From Loktanella sp. IMCC34160 (GTDB lineage: Bacteria > Pseudomonadota > Alphaproteobacteria > Rhodobacterales > Rhodobacteraceae): a stretch of DNA of 64,000 bases. The notes beneath the pieces were generated by a model. The model had not been told where the DNA came from. It was given only the letters and a program-made list of their open reading frames with translations, and made no database searches. Shown here piece by piece: positions 54,600 through 63,501 of this stretch (the stretch's first letter is position 1; each line of letters starts with the position of its first letter). The stretch covers positions 1 to 64,000 of the forward strand of contig NZ_SELP01000001.1 of assembly GCF_004145845.1 (NCBI RefSeq), read 5' to 3'. The translations under genes were made by a program, and so were the position numbers.

Positions 54600-55263
54600 A
54601 CTGCGGCTGGTTTTGTTCGATGTCGACGGCACGCTGGTCGACAGTCAGGCGGATATCCTTTCGTCCATGGCCGCCGCATTCGGGGCCGAAGGGCTGGCCG
54701 TACCATCGCGCGAGGACGTGCTATCCATCGTCGGCCTGTCCCTTCCCGTTGCGATGGAACGGCTGTTGCCCGGTGTCGACGAGGTCCAGCGCGACAGGAT
54801 GGTCGAGACCTATAAGGATGCCTATGTCAGCCTTCGACAGGCGGCGCCTGTCGAACAGACCAGCCCGCTTTACCCTGGCATCCGCGACGTGCTGGATGGG
54901 CTTCGGGCCGATCCCTGGACGGTGCTGGGGGTGGCAACCGGAAAGTCCCTGCGCGGTCTGACCAAGTTGATCGAGGGTCATGGGCTGGAGCAGTATTTCA
55001 CAACCCAGCAGGTGGCCGACCATCACCCCTCCAAGCCGCACCCGTCGATGGTTCTGGCGGCCCTATCCGAAACCGGAATGGCGGCGCGCGATACCGTCCT
55101 GATCGGGGACACCAGCTACGACATGGACATGGGGCGCGCGGCGGGCGTCAAAACAATCGGGGTCGGCTGGGGGTATCACCCGGCGGACAGGTTGCAGGCG
55201 GATGCCGTCGCGCGGACGGCGGCAGAGCTTCCCGGCCTGATCGCACAAGTTTTGGAGCAGTAG
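54592..55263 (+). CDS. HAD superfamily hydrolase, phosphoglycolate phosphatase-like
   Basis: A 223-residue HAD phosphatase with a helical cap. Motif I is FDVDGTLVDS (nucleophile Asp), motif II ATGKS, motif III the lysine in SKPHPSM, and motif IV IGDTSYDMDM. This order fits Gph/PGP-type enzymes; the physiological substrate is not determined. The ATG at 54592 lies within the end of the pseudouridine synthase gene. ATP12 follows 2 bp after its stop. Confidence 0.9.
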   Translation: MSKLRLVLFDVDGTLVDSQADILSSMAAAFGAEGLAVPSREDVLSIVGLSLPVAMERLLPGVDEVQRDRMVETYKDAYVSLRQAAPVEQTSPLYPGIRDVLDGLRADPWTVLGVATGKSLRGLTKLIEGHGLEQYFTTQQVADHHPSKPHPSMVLAALSETGMAARDTVLIGDTSYDMDMGRAAGVKTIGVGWGYHPADRLQADAVARTAAELPGLIAQVLEQ

Positions 55264-55265
55264 AG

Positions 55266-55982
55266 ATGAGCAACTGGAAGCCCAAACGGTTCTGGAAGGA
55301 CGCCACGGTCGCAGAGGCTGACGGCGGCTGGCAGGTTCTGCTTGACGGGCGTCAGGTGCGCACGCCTGCCAAAGCGGTTCTGATCGTCCCGACGAAGGCC
55401 TATGCCGAGGCAGTGGCCGCCGAATGGGACGGGCAACAGGATCTGGTTGACCCGACCACCATGCCGGTGACCCGGTCGGCCAATGCCGCCATCGACAAAT
55501 TGTCGATCCAGCGGGAAGAGGTGATCGACATGCTGGCCGCCTATGGCGAGACGGACCTGCTGTGCTACCGCGCCACCGGTCCGCAGGAACTTGTCACCCG
55601 CCAAGCAGAACAATGGGATCCGGTCTTGGCTTGGGCGAATGCCAGATTCGGCACCGCCCTGCGTCCGGTCGCGGGGGTCATGTTTGCCGAACAACCGGCC
55701 GAAAACCTGTCCCGGATTCGGGACGAACTTGCCTCATTCGATTCGTTTTCCCTCGCCGCGGCCCATGATCTGATCGCCTTGTCGGGCTCTCTGGTGCTGG
55801 CGTTCGCGGTAACATCCGGCCATCTGGACGCAGCTGCGGCCTGGCAATTGTCACGGTTGGACGAGACCTGGCAGGCGGAACAATGGGGCGTCGATGACGA
55901 GGCAGCCGAGGCCGCCGCGATCAAAGAACAGGCGTTTCTGACCGCTGCGGATATTTTCACGCTGTGCGCCAGACGGGCATGA
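55266..55982 (+). CDS. ATP12-type F1-ATPase assembly chaperone
   Basis: A 238-residue homologue of ATP12, which in mitochondria binds the F1 alpha subunit before assembly with beta. KPKRFWKDATV, VLLDGRQVRTPAKAVLIVPT, VAAEWDGQQDLVDPTTMPVTR and DLLCYRATGPQELV are family segments. Alphaproteobacteria are the usual bacterial carriers. It is the last gene of the crcB-rlu-HAD-ATP12 run. Confidence 0.92.
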   Translation: MSNWKPKRFWKDATVAEADGGWQVLLDGRQVRTPAKAVLIVPTKAYAEAVAAEWDGQQDLVDPTTMPVTRSANAAIDKLSIQREEVIDMLAAYGETDLLCYRATGPQELVTRQAEQWDPVLAWANARFGTALRPVAGVMFAEQPAENLSRIRDELASFDSFSLAAAHDLIALSGSLVLAFAVTSGHLDAAAAWQLSRLDETWQAEQWGVDDEAAEAAAIKEQAFLTAADIFTLCARRA

Positions 55983-56195
55983 CGGGACGATTGGCTGCAA
56001 ATTCGGGCAAGGTCGGGCCGATTTCCTGTTGAACGTGGTGTTAAATCCCGCCAGCGCCCTTGACCATCCGGTATGAATCCGAACACTCTGTGACCTGTTG
56101 AGAGGGGAGAAACTTCTCAAGTATCGCCACCGTTCACCTGAACGGAAGATAACTGCCGCCCCATCCAAGGGGCGGAAACTCAGGAAGAGGTAAAA

Positions 56196-57215
56196 ATGAA
56201 AAAATCCGTAATCCTCGGCGCCCTGACCGTTGCTGGTCTTGCCGCCGGTGCTGCCTCGGCGGCCACGCTTGACGATGTGCGCGCCCGCGGCAAGCTGAAC
56301 TGCGGCGTCACCACCGGCCTGACCGGCTTTGCGGCCCCCGATGCGAATGGCGTCTGGGAAGGCTTCGATGTCGGCATGTGCCGCGCCGTTGCCGCAGCCG
56401 TCCTTGGCGACGCAACCGCCGTTGAATTCGTTCCGACCACTGGTCAGACCCGCTTTACCGCTCTTGCTTCGGGCGAAGTCGACATGCTGGCCCGGAACAC
56501 CACCTGGACCTTCTCGCGCGACGTCGACCTGAAGTTCGAATTCACCGGCGTGAACTACTACGACGGTCAGGGCTTCATCGTGCCCCGTTCGCTCGGCGTG
56601 TCTTCGGCCAAGGATCTGGACGGCGCGACCGTCTGCATTCAGACCGGCACCACCACCGAACTGAACCTCGCGGACTTCTTCCGCGCCAACAACATCAGCT
56701 ACGAGCCGGTGCCGATCGAAACCAACGCCGAAGGTCAGCAGCTGTATCTGGCTGGCTCCTGCGACACCTACACCACCGATGCGTCCGGCCTTGCCGCGAC
56801 CCGCGCCACCTTCGAGAACCCGGGCGATCACGTGATCCTGCCGGAAATCATCTCGAAAGAGCCGCTGGGCCCGCTGGTTCGCCACGGCGACAACGAGTGG
56901 GGCGACATCGTGCGTTGGACCCTCAACGCTCTGGTCACCGCAGAAGAGCTTGGCGTGACTTCGGCCAACGTTGCTGAACTGGCCGCTGGCCCGACCGGCA
57001 ACCCCGAAGTGAACCGTCTGCTCGGCACCGAAGGTGAACTGGGCGCCATGCTCGGCCTCGAAGCTGACTGGGCCGTCAAGGCCATCGCAGCTGGCGGCAA
57101 CTACGGCGAACTGTTCGAAACCAACATCGGTGAGAACACCCCGATCGGTCTGGCCCGTGGCCTGAACGCCCAGTGGACCGAAGGTGGCCTGATCTACTCG
57201 CCGCCGTTCCGGTAA
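56196..57215 (+). CDS. aapJ: General L-amino acid ABC transporter, periplasmic binding protein (AapJ/BztA)
   Basis: A 339-residue solute-binding protein with a Sec signal peptide (cleavage near residue 22, ASA-ATL). TLDDVRARGKLNCGVTTGLT begins the mature protein, and GQTRFTALASGEVDMLARNT and NEWGDIVRWTLNAL are typical of the large Aap/Bzt receptors for glutamate, glutamine, aspartate and other L-amino acids. A 213-bp upstream region holds no recognised gene or clear promoter. A strong terminator follows, so the receptor is likely more abundant than the permease. Confidence 0.95.
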   Translation: MKKSVILGALTVAGLAAGAASAATLDDVRARGKLNCGVTTGLTGFAAPDANGVWEGFDVGMCRAVAAAVLGDATAVEFVPTTGQTRFTALASGEVDMLARNTTWTFSRDVDLKFEFTGVNYYDGQGFIVPRSLGVSSAKDLDGATVCIQTGTTTELNLADFFRANNISYEPVPIETNAEGQQLYLAGSCDTYTTDASGLAATRATFENPGDHVILPEIISKEPLGPLVRHGDNEWGDIVRWTLNALVTAEELGVTSANVAELAAGPTGNPEVNRLLGTEGELGAMLGLEADWAVKAIAAGGNYGELFETNIGENTPIGLARGLNAQWTEGGLIYSPPFR

Positions 57216-57227
57216 GATACAGAACGG

Positions 57228-57258
57228 AAAAGGGCGCGGGATATCCCGCGCCCTTTTT
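57228..57258 (+). terminator. Intrinsic terminator between aapJ and aapQ
   Basis: AAAAGGGCGCGGGAT pairs almost completely with ATCCCGCGCCCTTTTT. Partial read-through would explain expression of aapQMP behind abundant aapJ. Confidence 0.92.
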
Positions 57259-57347
57259 CCAACAAGACGATGCACGCAGTCCCGTGAAACTGGGTCACGC
57301 CGGATCAACCGGTGGGCCGCACCAAGGGACGCCGGGGAGAGACATCA

Positions 57348-58625
57348 ATGACGACCCTATCCGACCCGCCGAAACCGGGGTTTCGGCCTAGTCAGCTTAT
57401 CTACGACACCCGCTATCGGTCGATGACGATCCAGACCGTTGCCTTCATCCTGTTGATGGCGGCGATCTTCTGGCTCGTGTCGAACACGATCGAAAACCTC
57501 AATGCGCTGGGCAAGGACTTCAACTTCGGGTTTCTTGGGCAGCCGGCGGGCTATGACATCAACCAGCGGCTGATCGAATACGACAGCCAGGCCAGCCACG
57601 GGCGCGCGGCGCTTGTCGGCATCCTTAACACGCTTCTGGTCGCGGTTCTGGGCTGTGTCGCCGCCACGATTGTCGGTGTGATCGCCGGGGTCCTGCGTCT
57701 GTCGAAGAACTGGATCGTGTCGCGGCTGATGTCGGTCTATGTCGAAGGCTTCCGCAACGTTCCCCTGCTTCTGTGGATCGTGCTGATCTTTGCGGTCTTC
57801 AACGAATCCACGCCGCAGCCCCGCGATTTCCGGGGCGAAGACCCGGCGGCCTCGATGATCTTCGGGGACACCGTCGCCATCACCAACCGCGGCACCTATG
57901 TGCCCGAGCCGCTGTTCTCCAACGGCCTTGGCGATGTCGACGTGAAGCCGGGTTGGATTTTCTCTGACCTGTATTTCGCGATCAGCATTGATCTGGCGGC
58001 AATCGTCCTGACGATCATCGCCAGTATCCTGCTGATCCGTCTGATCAATCAACGTGCGCACCGGATTCAGGACGCCACGGGGGTCAGGCCGACGACGTGG
58101 TGGGTGAACCTGCTGGTGTTCTTCGTGCCGGTCGGGCTGCTGCTTTGGTATCTCGGGTTCCACCTTGGCTATCCTGAACTTCAGGGCTTCAACTTCTCGG
58201 GCGGTACGCACATCCGTAACTCGCTCATGGCGTTGTGGCTGGCGCTGACGCTTTATACCGGCGCCTTCATCGCTGAAATCGTCCGGGGCGGTATCCTTGC
58301 CATCAACAAGGGCCAGACCGAGGCCGCGTTTGCATTGGGTCTGCGTCCCAGCAAGACGATGAACCTTGTCATCCTGCCGCAGGCAATGCGGGTCATCATC
58401 CCGCCGCTGATCTCGCAGTATCTGAACCTGACCAAGAACTCCTCGCTCGCCATCGCCGTGGGTTACATGGATGTCCGCGCCACCCTGGGCGGCATCACCA
58501 TCAACCAGACGGGTCGAGAGCTGGAAGGGATGCTTCTCTTGGGCCTGTTCTACCTGATCCTCAGCCTGCTGATCTCGGGTGGGATGAACATCTACAACAA
58601 TAGCGTCAAGCTGAAGGAGCGTTGA
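57348..58625 (+). CDS. aapQ: General L-amino acid ABC transporter permease (AapQ/BztB)
   Basis: A 425-residue permease with about eight membrane helices. The HisMQ-type domain carries LWIVLIFAVFNE, the EAA loop region GILAINKGQTEAAFALGLRPS, and MRVIIPPLISQYLNLTKNSS. An enlarged periplasmic loop of roughly 100 residues separates helices, as in Aap/Bzt permeases. The ATG at 57348 has GGGGAGAG upstream. aapM starts 2 nt after its stop. Confidence 0.95.
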   Translation: MTTLSDPPKPGFRPSQLIYDTRYRSMTIQTVAFILLMAAIFWLVSNTIENLNALGKDFNFGFLGQPAGYDINQRLIEYDSQASHGRAALVGILNTLLVAVLGCVAATIVGVIAGVLRLSKNWIVSRLMSVYVEGFRNVPLLLWIVLIFAVFNESTPQPRDFRGEDPAASMIFGDTVAITNRGTYVPEPLFSNGLGDVDVKPGWIFSDLYFAISIDLAAIVLTIIASILLIRLINQRAHRIQDATGVRPTTWWVNLLVFFVPVGLLLWYLGFHLGYPELQGFNFSGGTHIRNSLMALWLALTLYTGAFIAEIVRGGILAINKGQTEAAFALGLRPSKTMNLVILPQAMRVIIPPLISQYLNLTKNSSLAIAVGYMDVRATLGGITINQTGRELEGMLLLGLFYLILSLLISGGMNIYNNSVKLKER

Positions 58626-58626
58626 T

Positions 58627-59934
58627 ATGAGTACTACCGACCTCAGCTACGTCCGCACCGAGATGCTGCCCCAGCAAGAACCGCCGCTGGCGGAAAAGGG
58701 GGTGTTCAAGTGGATGCGGGAAAACCTGTTCAGCTCGTGGATCAACGGGCTGCTCACCATCGCGTCGCTTGTCGTGATCTATGTGGTCATCTCGACCCTC
58801 GCGCCCTGGCTGCTCAATTCGGTCTGGGATGCAAACAGCCTGACAGAATGCCGGGACATCCTTGCCGAACAGGGGTTGGATAGCCACGGCGGCGCCTGCT
58901 TTGCGGTTCTTGGGGATCGCTGGCACCAGCTTGTGTTTGGCTATTACCCCAGCGAATTGTACTGGCGTCCGGCGCTGGCACTGGTGATCTTCCTGGCCGG
59001 GCTTGCGCCCGTTCTGTTCACCGGCTTGCCCCGCAAGATGCTTATCCTGACCGCGCTTGTCCCCTTCGTCGCCTTCTGGCTGCTTTGGGGCGGGTCGATC
59101 TGGCTGCCGGTTTCGGTGGCGCTGGGCTTTGTGGTGGGCTTTCTTGCCCTCAAGTTCCTGACGCCGATCGTCGGCACGCTTGCCGGAACGATCCTGATCT
59201 TCGTGCTGCCGATCCTGTATTGGCTGTTTGTTGCGGGGCCGCTGGCCAGTGGGCTGGCGAGCGCGGTGCCGATCGAGATCCAGTTCGTTGAATCCCGGGC
59301 TTTTGGGGGCTTCATGCTTTCGGCTGTTATCGGGCTTTCGGCCATCGTTCTGTCGCTGCCACTGGGTATCCTTCTGGCGCTTGCGCGTCAGTCGAACCTG
59401 CCGATCATCAAGTATTCCTCCGTCACCTTTATCGAAGTGATCCGGGGCATTCCGTTGATCGTCTGGCTGTTCACCGCCCAGCTTCTGCTGAACTACTTCC
59501 TGCCGCCGGGGACGAATTTCGACCTGACCCTGCGGGTGATCATCATGGTGACCTTCTTCTCCTCGGCCTATATCGCCGAGGTGATCCGGGGCGGTCTCGC
59601 CGCCTTGCCGAAGGGCCAGTATGAAGGGGCCGACAGTCTTGGCCTGAACTACTGGCAATCCATGCAGTTGATCGTCCTGCCGCAGGCGCTGAAGATCTCG
59701 ATCCCGGGGATCGTGAACACCTTCATCGGCCTGTTCAAGGACACCACCCTTGTCGTCTTCATCGGCCTGTTCGACCCGCTTGGGATCGCATCGGCTGTCC
59801 GTGCAACCACGGACTGGAACGGCGTCTATTGGGAACTGTTCATCTTCATCGGCCTGATGTTCTTCATCGCCTGCTTCAGCATGGGCCGCTACTCACTTTT
59901 CCTGGAGAAGAAGCTCCAGCGCGAACACCGCTAA
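58627..59934 (+). CDS. aapM: General L-amino acid ABC transporter permease (AapM/BztC)
   Basis: A 435-residue second permease with about eight or nine helices. Its EAA loop reads AEVIRGGLAALPKGQYEGAD and continues SLGLNYWQSMQLIVLPQALK. An intramembrane pair of cysteines, DILAEQGLDSHGGACF, sits in the first large periplasmic loop. It dimerises with AapQ (family knowledge). The ATG follows GGAGCG; aapP follows after 12 bp. Confidence 0.95.
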   Translation: MSTTDLSYVRTEMLPQQEPPLAEKGVFKWMRENLFSSWINGLLTIASLVVIYVVISTLAPWLLNSVWDANSLTECRDILAEQGLDSHGGACFAVLGDRWHQLVFGYYPSELYWRPALALVIFLAGLAPVLFTGLPRKMLILTALVPFVAFWLLWGGSIWLPVSVALGFVVGFLALKFLTPIVGTLAGTILIFVLPILYWLFVAGPLASGLASAVPIEIQFVESRAFGGFMLSAVIGLSAIVLSLPLGILLALARQSNLPIIKYSSVTFIEVIRGIPLIVWLFTAQLLLNYFLPPGTNFDLTLRVIIMVTFFSSAYIAEVIRGGLAALPKGQYEGADSLGLNYWQSMQLIVLPQALKISIPGIVNTFIGLFKDTTLVVFIGLFDPLGIASAVRATTDWNGVYWELFIFIGLMFFIACFSMGRYSLFLEKKLQREHR

Positions 59935-59946
59935 GGGAGACCATAA

Positions 59947-60738
59947 ATGTCTGAACTTGCTATCGAACGAGAAATCAACCGCAGCCAAATGCAGGTCTCT
60001 GACGAGGTCGCGATCCAAATCACCAACATGAACAAGTGGTATGGAACCTTCCACGTCCTGCGGGATATCGACCTGACGGTTCATCGCGGTGAACGGATCG
60101 TGATCTGTGGCCCGTCCGGGTCCGGAAAATCCACCCTGATTCGCTGCATCAACCGGCTTGAGGAACATCAGGCAGGGCAGATCGTGGTGGACGGGACGGA
60201 ACTGTCGTCGGACCTCAAGAACATCGACAAGATCCGGTCCGAGGTTGGTATGTGCTTTCAGCACTTCAACCTGTTCCCGCATCTGACGATCCTTGAGAAC
60301 TGCACGCTTGCGCCGATCTGGGTCCGCAAGGTGCCCAAGAAGGAAGCCGAAGAAACGGCGATGCACTTCCTTGAAAAGGTGAAGATCCCCGAACAGGCCA
60401 ACAAATATCCCGGCCAGCTTTCGGGCGGTCAGCAGCAGCGTGTGGCCATCGCCCGCTCGCTGTGCATGAAGCCGCGGATCATGCTGTTCGACGAACCGAC
60501 CTCGGCGCTTGACCCCGAGATGATCAAGGAGGTTCTCGACACCATGATCGAACTGGCCGAGGAAGGCATGACCATGCTGTGCGTCACGCACGAGATGGGC
60601 TTTGCCCGGCAGGTGGCGAACCGCGTGATCTTCATGGATCAGGGCCAGATCGTCGAACAGAACGAGCCGGAACCCTTCTTCAACAACCCGCAGTCGGACC
60701 GGACCAAGCTGTTCCTCAGCCAGATCCTGGGCCACTAA
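59947..60738 (+). CDS. aapP: General L-amino acid ABC transporter ATP-binding protein (AapP/BztD)
   Basis: A 263-residue ABC ATPase. Walker A is GPSGSGKST, the Q-loop [10 protein letters not shown], the signature LSGGQQQR, Walker [15 protein letters not shown] and the H-loop [10 protein letters not shown]. It energises the AapQM channel. GGGAGACC precedes the ATG. A GC-rich terminator follows. Confidence 0.96.
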   Translation: MSELAIEREINRSQMQVSDEVAIQITNMNKWYGTFHVLRDIDLTVHRGERIVICGPSGSGKSTLIRCINRLEEHQAGQIVVDGTELSSDLKNIDKIRSEVGMCFQHFNLFPHLTILENCTLAPIWVRKVPKKEAEETAMHFLEKVKIPEQANKYPGQLSGGQQQRVAIARSLCMKPRIMLFDEPTSALDPEMIKEVLDTMIELAEEGMTMLCVTHEMGFARQVANRVIFMDQGQIVEQNEPEPFFNNPQSDRTKLFLSQILGH

Positions 60739-60757
60739 GCGATTGGAATGAACGACA

Positions 60758-60785
60758 GGGGCGGGCCATCTGGCCCGCCCTTTTT
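60758..60785 (+). terminator. Intrinsic terminator after aapP
   Basis: GGGCGGGCCA pairs perfectly with TGGCCCGCCC around TC, followed by TTTTT. It sits between aapP and the convergent SixA-like gene. Confidence 0.92.
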
Positions 60786-60792
60786 CGTTGTC

Positions 60793-61299
60793 CTAACCGA
60801 TCAGGTCACGGGGGGTCGTGAAATCCACCACCCGCCCGGTGCCGGGGCGCACATCGGCCCAGCTGTCGGCGTCAAAGTCAAAGATGGTCGTCGCCGCAGT
60901 TGGATAGTCGTGGAATCGAGGATGGGCCGGGGGCGTGGCCGCCAGCCCAGAGGCGAAATCCCCGATACCCGGATTGTGCCCAACCATCAGGACCGTGTCG
61001 GCCCCGGCCATGGCCAGAGTTGCCAGCATCCGGGTGGCGGGCGCATGGTACAGCCGGTGGAAATACTCGGCCTGTGGCGGGTCGGGCAGTTCCGCCGCGA
61101 TCAGCGCCCAGGTTTCGGCCGTTCGCACGGCATCGGAACACAGCACTTCCTGCGGCAGGTAGCCATTGCTGGTCAGCCATTTGCCGATCGCGGTGGCCGA
61201 TGCCCGGCCGCGTGCATTCAGCACCCGGGCGTGATCTTCGGCGAGGGGATCGTCCCAGCTTGATTTCGCATGGCGGGTCAGGATCAGGCGCAGGGTCAT
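60793..61299 (-). CDS. SixA-like histidine phosphatase
   Basis: A 168-residue single-domain phosphohistidine phosphatase of the RHG branch. LILTRHAKSSWDD contains the catalytic RH-x-K, and VLMVGHNPGIGD carries the second histidine. E. coli SixA acts on phosphohistidine of the nitrogen PTS; the partner here is unknown. The ATG at 61299 overlaps the stop of the ferredoxin-like gene (ATGA). Confidence 0.92.
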   Translation of the reverse strand: MTLRLILTRHAKSSWDDPLAEDHARVLNARGRASATAIGKWLTSNGYLPQEVLCSDAVRTAETWALIAAELPDPPQAEYFHRLYHAPATRMLATLAMAGADTVLMVGHNPGIGDFASGLAATPPAHPRFHDYPTAATTIFDFDADSWADVRPGTGRVVDFTTPRDLIG

Positions 61300-61934
61300 C
61301 GGTGAAACCGTCCCATGTGATAAGCGGATTGTTCGGGCAGTCGCCGGTCTTGCCCGACCGGACAAGCGCGACGCACAAGGCAGCCCCGGGTCAGGCAGTC
61401 CGCCCCCTCTGTTGCGTCCAGATGTGCGTGGCATGCAGGCACGTCATATCCCGCGTCCGTCAGGGCGCCCACGGGGCAGGCGGCAAGGCAGGGTTGCGCG
61501 CAGGTATCGCAGGGGCGGGTTCCGGAGTTGGAGGGCAGGGCATAGGGCAGGGCGATGGCGCCCCTAAAGGAAATGAACAAGCCTGCAACGTCGTGGACGA
61601 GCAGGTTCACTGGCGAGGCCCAGCAGCGCCCGCTTTGCAGCGCCCATGTGAAGAAGGGCGCGTAGGGCGGCCCATCGCTGGGAAAGATCGCGGTGCCGCC
61701 CAGCGTCTGCGCCAGACTGCCGATGATCCGCTTGGACCAGCGGTCAATCGGATCGGACCGCCCGTCCTGCCATTCGGGGCTGTCGGTCATCCGGGGCCAG
61801 AAGGCGGGTTCGTCCGGGGCCAGAAGGATCAGGCTTTGCGCGCCTTTGGGAAGAGTCTCGACCCCGCCGACGACCCCGGCCACCATAAGGTGGTTGCGGG
61901 CGGCCCGGGCCTCGATCTCGGCCAGCGGCGTCAT
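61296..61934 (-). CDS. Short QueG-like ferredoxin-type protein
   Basis: A 212-residue protein. The C-terminal half has two cysteine clusters, [15 protein letters not shown] (CxxCxxxCxxxCP) and [15 protein letters not shown], suited to two 4Fe-4S clusters as in epoxyqueuosine reductase QueG. It is much shorter than QueG and lacks an obvious complete cobalamin-binding part, so a different redox role is likely. It overlaps argB upstream and the SixA-like gene downstream, each by 4 nt, giving a tight three-gene operon. Confidence 0.72.
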   Translation of the reverse strand: MTPLAEIEARAARNHLMVAGVVGGVETLPKGAQSLILLAPDEPAFWPRMTDSPEWQDGRSDPIDRWSKRIIGSLAQTLGGTAIFPSDGPPYAPFFTWALQSGRCWASPVNLLVHDVAGLFISFRGAIALPYALPSNSGTRPCDTCAQPCLAACPVGALTDAGYDVPACHAHLDATEGADCLTRGCLVRRACPVGQDRRLPEQSAYHMGRFHR

Positions 61935-62809
61935 CCCCGGCGGGGCTTTACGCTTGGTTCCGTGGACCGGATGATCGACCCGGCACCGTGTTCGGTGAAC
62001 AGTTCAAGCAGCGAGGCATTGGGCAGTCGACCGTCAAGGATGACCACGGCGCGCACGCCCTCCTCGATCGCCTTGAGCGCGGTTTCGGTCTTGGGGATCA
62101 TGCCGCCTGCGATCACGCCCTTGGTGGTCATGTCGCGCACCTGATCGGGGGCCAGCTGGGTCACCACTTCGCCGCTGTCGTCCTTCACGCCCGCGACGTC
62201 CGTCAAAAGTAGAAGGCGGTCGGCCTTCAGCGCCCCGGCAATGGCACCGGCGGCGGTGTCACCGTTGACGTTGAAGGTTTCATTGTCGGCCATACCGGTG
62301 GCAACGGGGGCCACAACCGGGATGATTCCGGCATTGAACAGGTCGCGCAGCACCTGCACGTTCATTTCCACGGGGCGTCCGACAAATCCCAGTTCCGGGT
62401 CGTCGGCCTCGCAGACGATCATGTCGTCGTCCTTGCCCGACAGGCCCACGGCGCGGCCACCCTGATCGTTGATGGCCTGCACGATACGCTTGTTCACAAG
62501 GCCCGACAGGACCATTTCAACCACTTCAACGGTTGCCTTGTCGGTGACGCGCTTGCCCCGCACAAAGTTCGATTCGATCCCCAGTTTGCCCAGAAGATCG
62601 TTGATCATCGGGCCGCCGCCGTGGACGACGACGGGGTTCACGCCGACCTGCCGCATCAGCACGATATCACGGGCGAAATCGGCCATGGCCTTATCGTCGC
62701 CCATGGCGTTGCCGCCGAATTTGATGACGACGACCGCGCCGGAATATCGCTGCAAATAGGGCAGCGCTTCGGAAAGGGTGCGGGCGGTGGCGATCCAGTC
62801 ACGGTTCAT
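61931..62809 (-). CDS. argB: Acetylglutamate kinase
   Basis: A 292-residue ArgB, the second step of arginine synthesis (N-acetylglutamate to its 5-phosphate). [13 protein letters not shown] is the phosphate-binding Gly loop, VHGGGPMI the second glycine motif, and [20 protein letters not shown] the C-terminal site. The N-terminal helix ([13 protein letters not shown]) marks the hexameric, arginine-inhibited form. The ATG at 62809 has GAGG upstream; a GTG five codons earlier is possible. It is 39 bp from engB. Confidence 0.96.
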   Translation of the reverse strand: MNRDWIATARTLSEALPYLQRYSGAVVVIKFGGNAMGDDKAMADFARDIVLMRQVGVNPVVVHGGGPMINDLLGKLGIESNFVRGKRVTDKATVEVVEMVLSGLVNKRIVQAINDQGGRAVGLSGKDDDMIVCEADDPELGFVGRPVEMNVQVLRDLFNAGIIPVVAPVATGMADNETFNVNGDTAAGAIAGALKADRLLLLTDVAGVKDDSGEVVTQLAPDQVRDMTTKGVIAGGMIPKTETALKAIEEGVRAVVILDGRLPNASLLELFTEHGAGSIIRSTEPSVKPRRG

Positions 62810-62848
62810 GTTCTGCGTCCTCACGGGCGTCTTGTCCTTGTTCCTGCG

Positions 62849-63499
62849 CTAGTCCAGCGCGGCGATGATAGCGCGAAGCGTCTCGATCCCATCGCCTTTT
62901 TCCGAACTCGTCAGGACGATTTCGGGAAAGGCGGCGGGGTGGCGGTTCAGGGCTGCACGGGTCTTGGTCAGGCTGGCATCCAATTCCGATTTACGGACCT
63001 TGTCGGTCTTGGTCAGCACCGCCTGAAAGGCCACGGCGGATTTGTCCAGCAGGCTCATGATCTCTTCATCGACGGGTTTTACCCCGTGCCGTGCGTCGAT
63101 CAGGACAAAGGCGCGGCGCAGGGTCGGACGGCCCGACAGGTAGGATTTCAGCAGGCGCTGCCATTTTTCGACAACGGCCACCGGCGCATTGGCAAAGCCA
63201 TAGCCGGGAAGGTCCACCAGGTACCGTTCGTCGCCCAGCCCGAAAAAGTTGATCTCTTGCGTGCGCCCGGGCGTGTTCGACGCCCGTGCCAGCCCCTTGC
63301 GCCCGGTCAGCGCGTTGATCAGCGAAGATTTCCCGACGTTCGACCGCCCGGCAAAGCAGAACTCGATCCGGTCGGCCGGGGGCATCCCGGACATCGCCAC
63401 GACACCTTTCAGGAAATCGCAGGGCCCGGCGAACAGCTTGCGCCCGGTTTCCAGTGCGGCATCGCTTGGTGTTTCCACCTCGGGAAAGGGGAGTTGCAT
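62849..63499 (-). CDS. engB: Ribosome biogenesis GTP-binding protein EngB/YsxC
   Basis: A 216-residue GTPase assisting 50S assembly. G1 is GRSNVGKSSLIN, the switch I threonine lies in NTPGRTQEINFF, G3 is DLPGYGFA, G4 TKTDK and G5 TSSEKGDGI. The ATG at 63499 is 2 nt after the MOSC gene stop, with GGAG-like purines upstream, and gives MQLPFPEVETP. Confidence 0.96.
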   Translation of the reverse strand: MQLPFPEVETPSDAALETGRKLFAGPCDFLKGVVAMSGMPPADRIEFCFAGRSNVGKSSLINALTGRKGLARASNTPGRTQEINFFGLGDERYLVDLPGYGFANAPVAVVEKWQRLLKSYLSGRPTLRRAFVLIDARHGVKPVDEEIMSLLDKSAVAFQAVLTKTDKVRKSELDASLTKTRAALNRHPAAFPEIVLTSSEKGDGIETLRAIIAALD

Positions 63500-63501
63500 G
63501 G

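Noticed and set aside
55983-56195. Sigma-54 promoter or NtrC site before aapJ
   Set aside because: No GG-N10-GC element with convincing flanks and no NtrC-type dyad could be found by eye.
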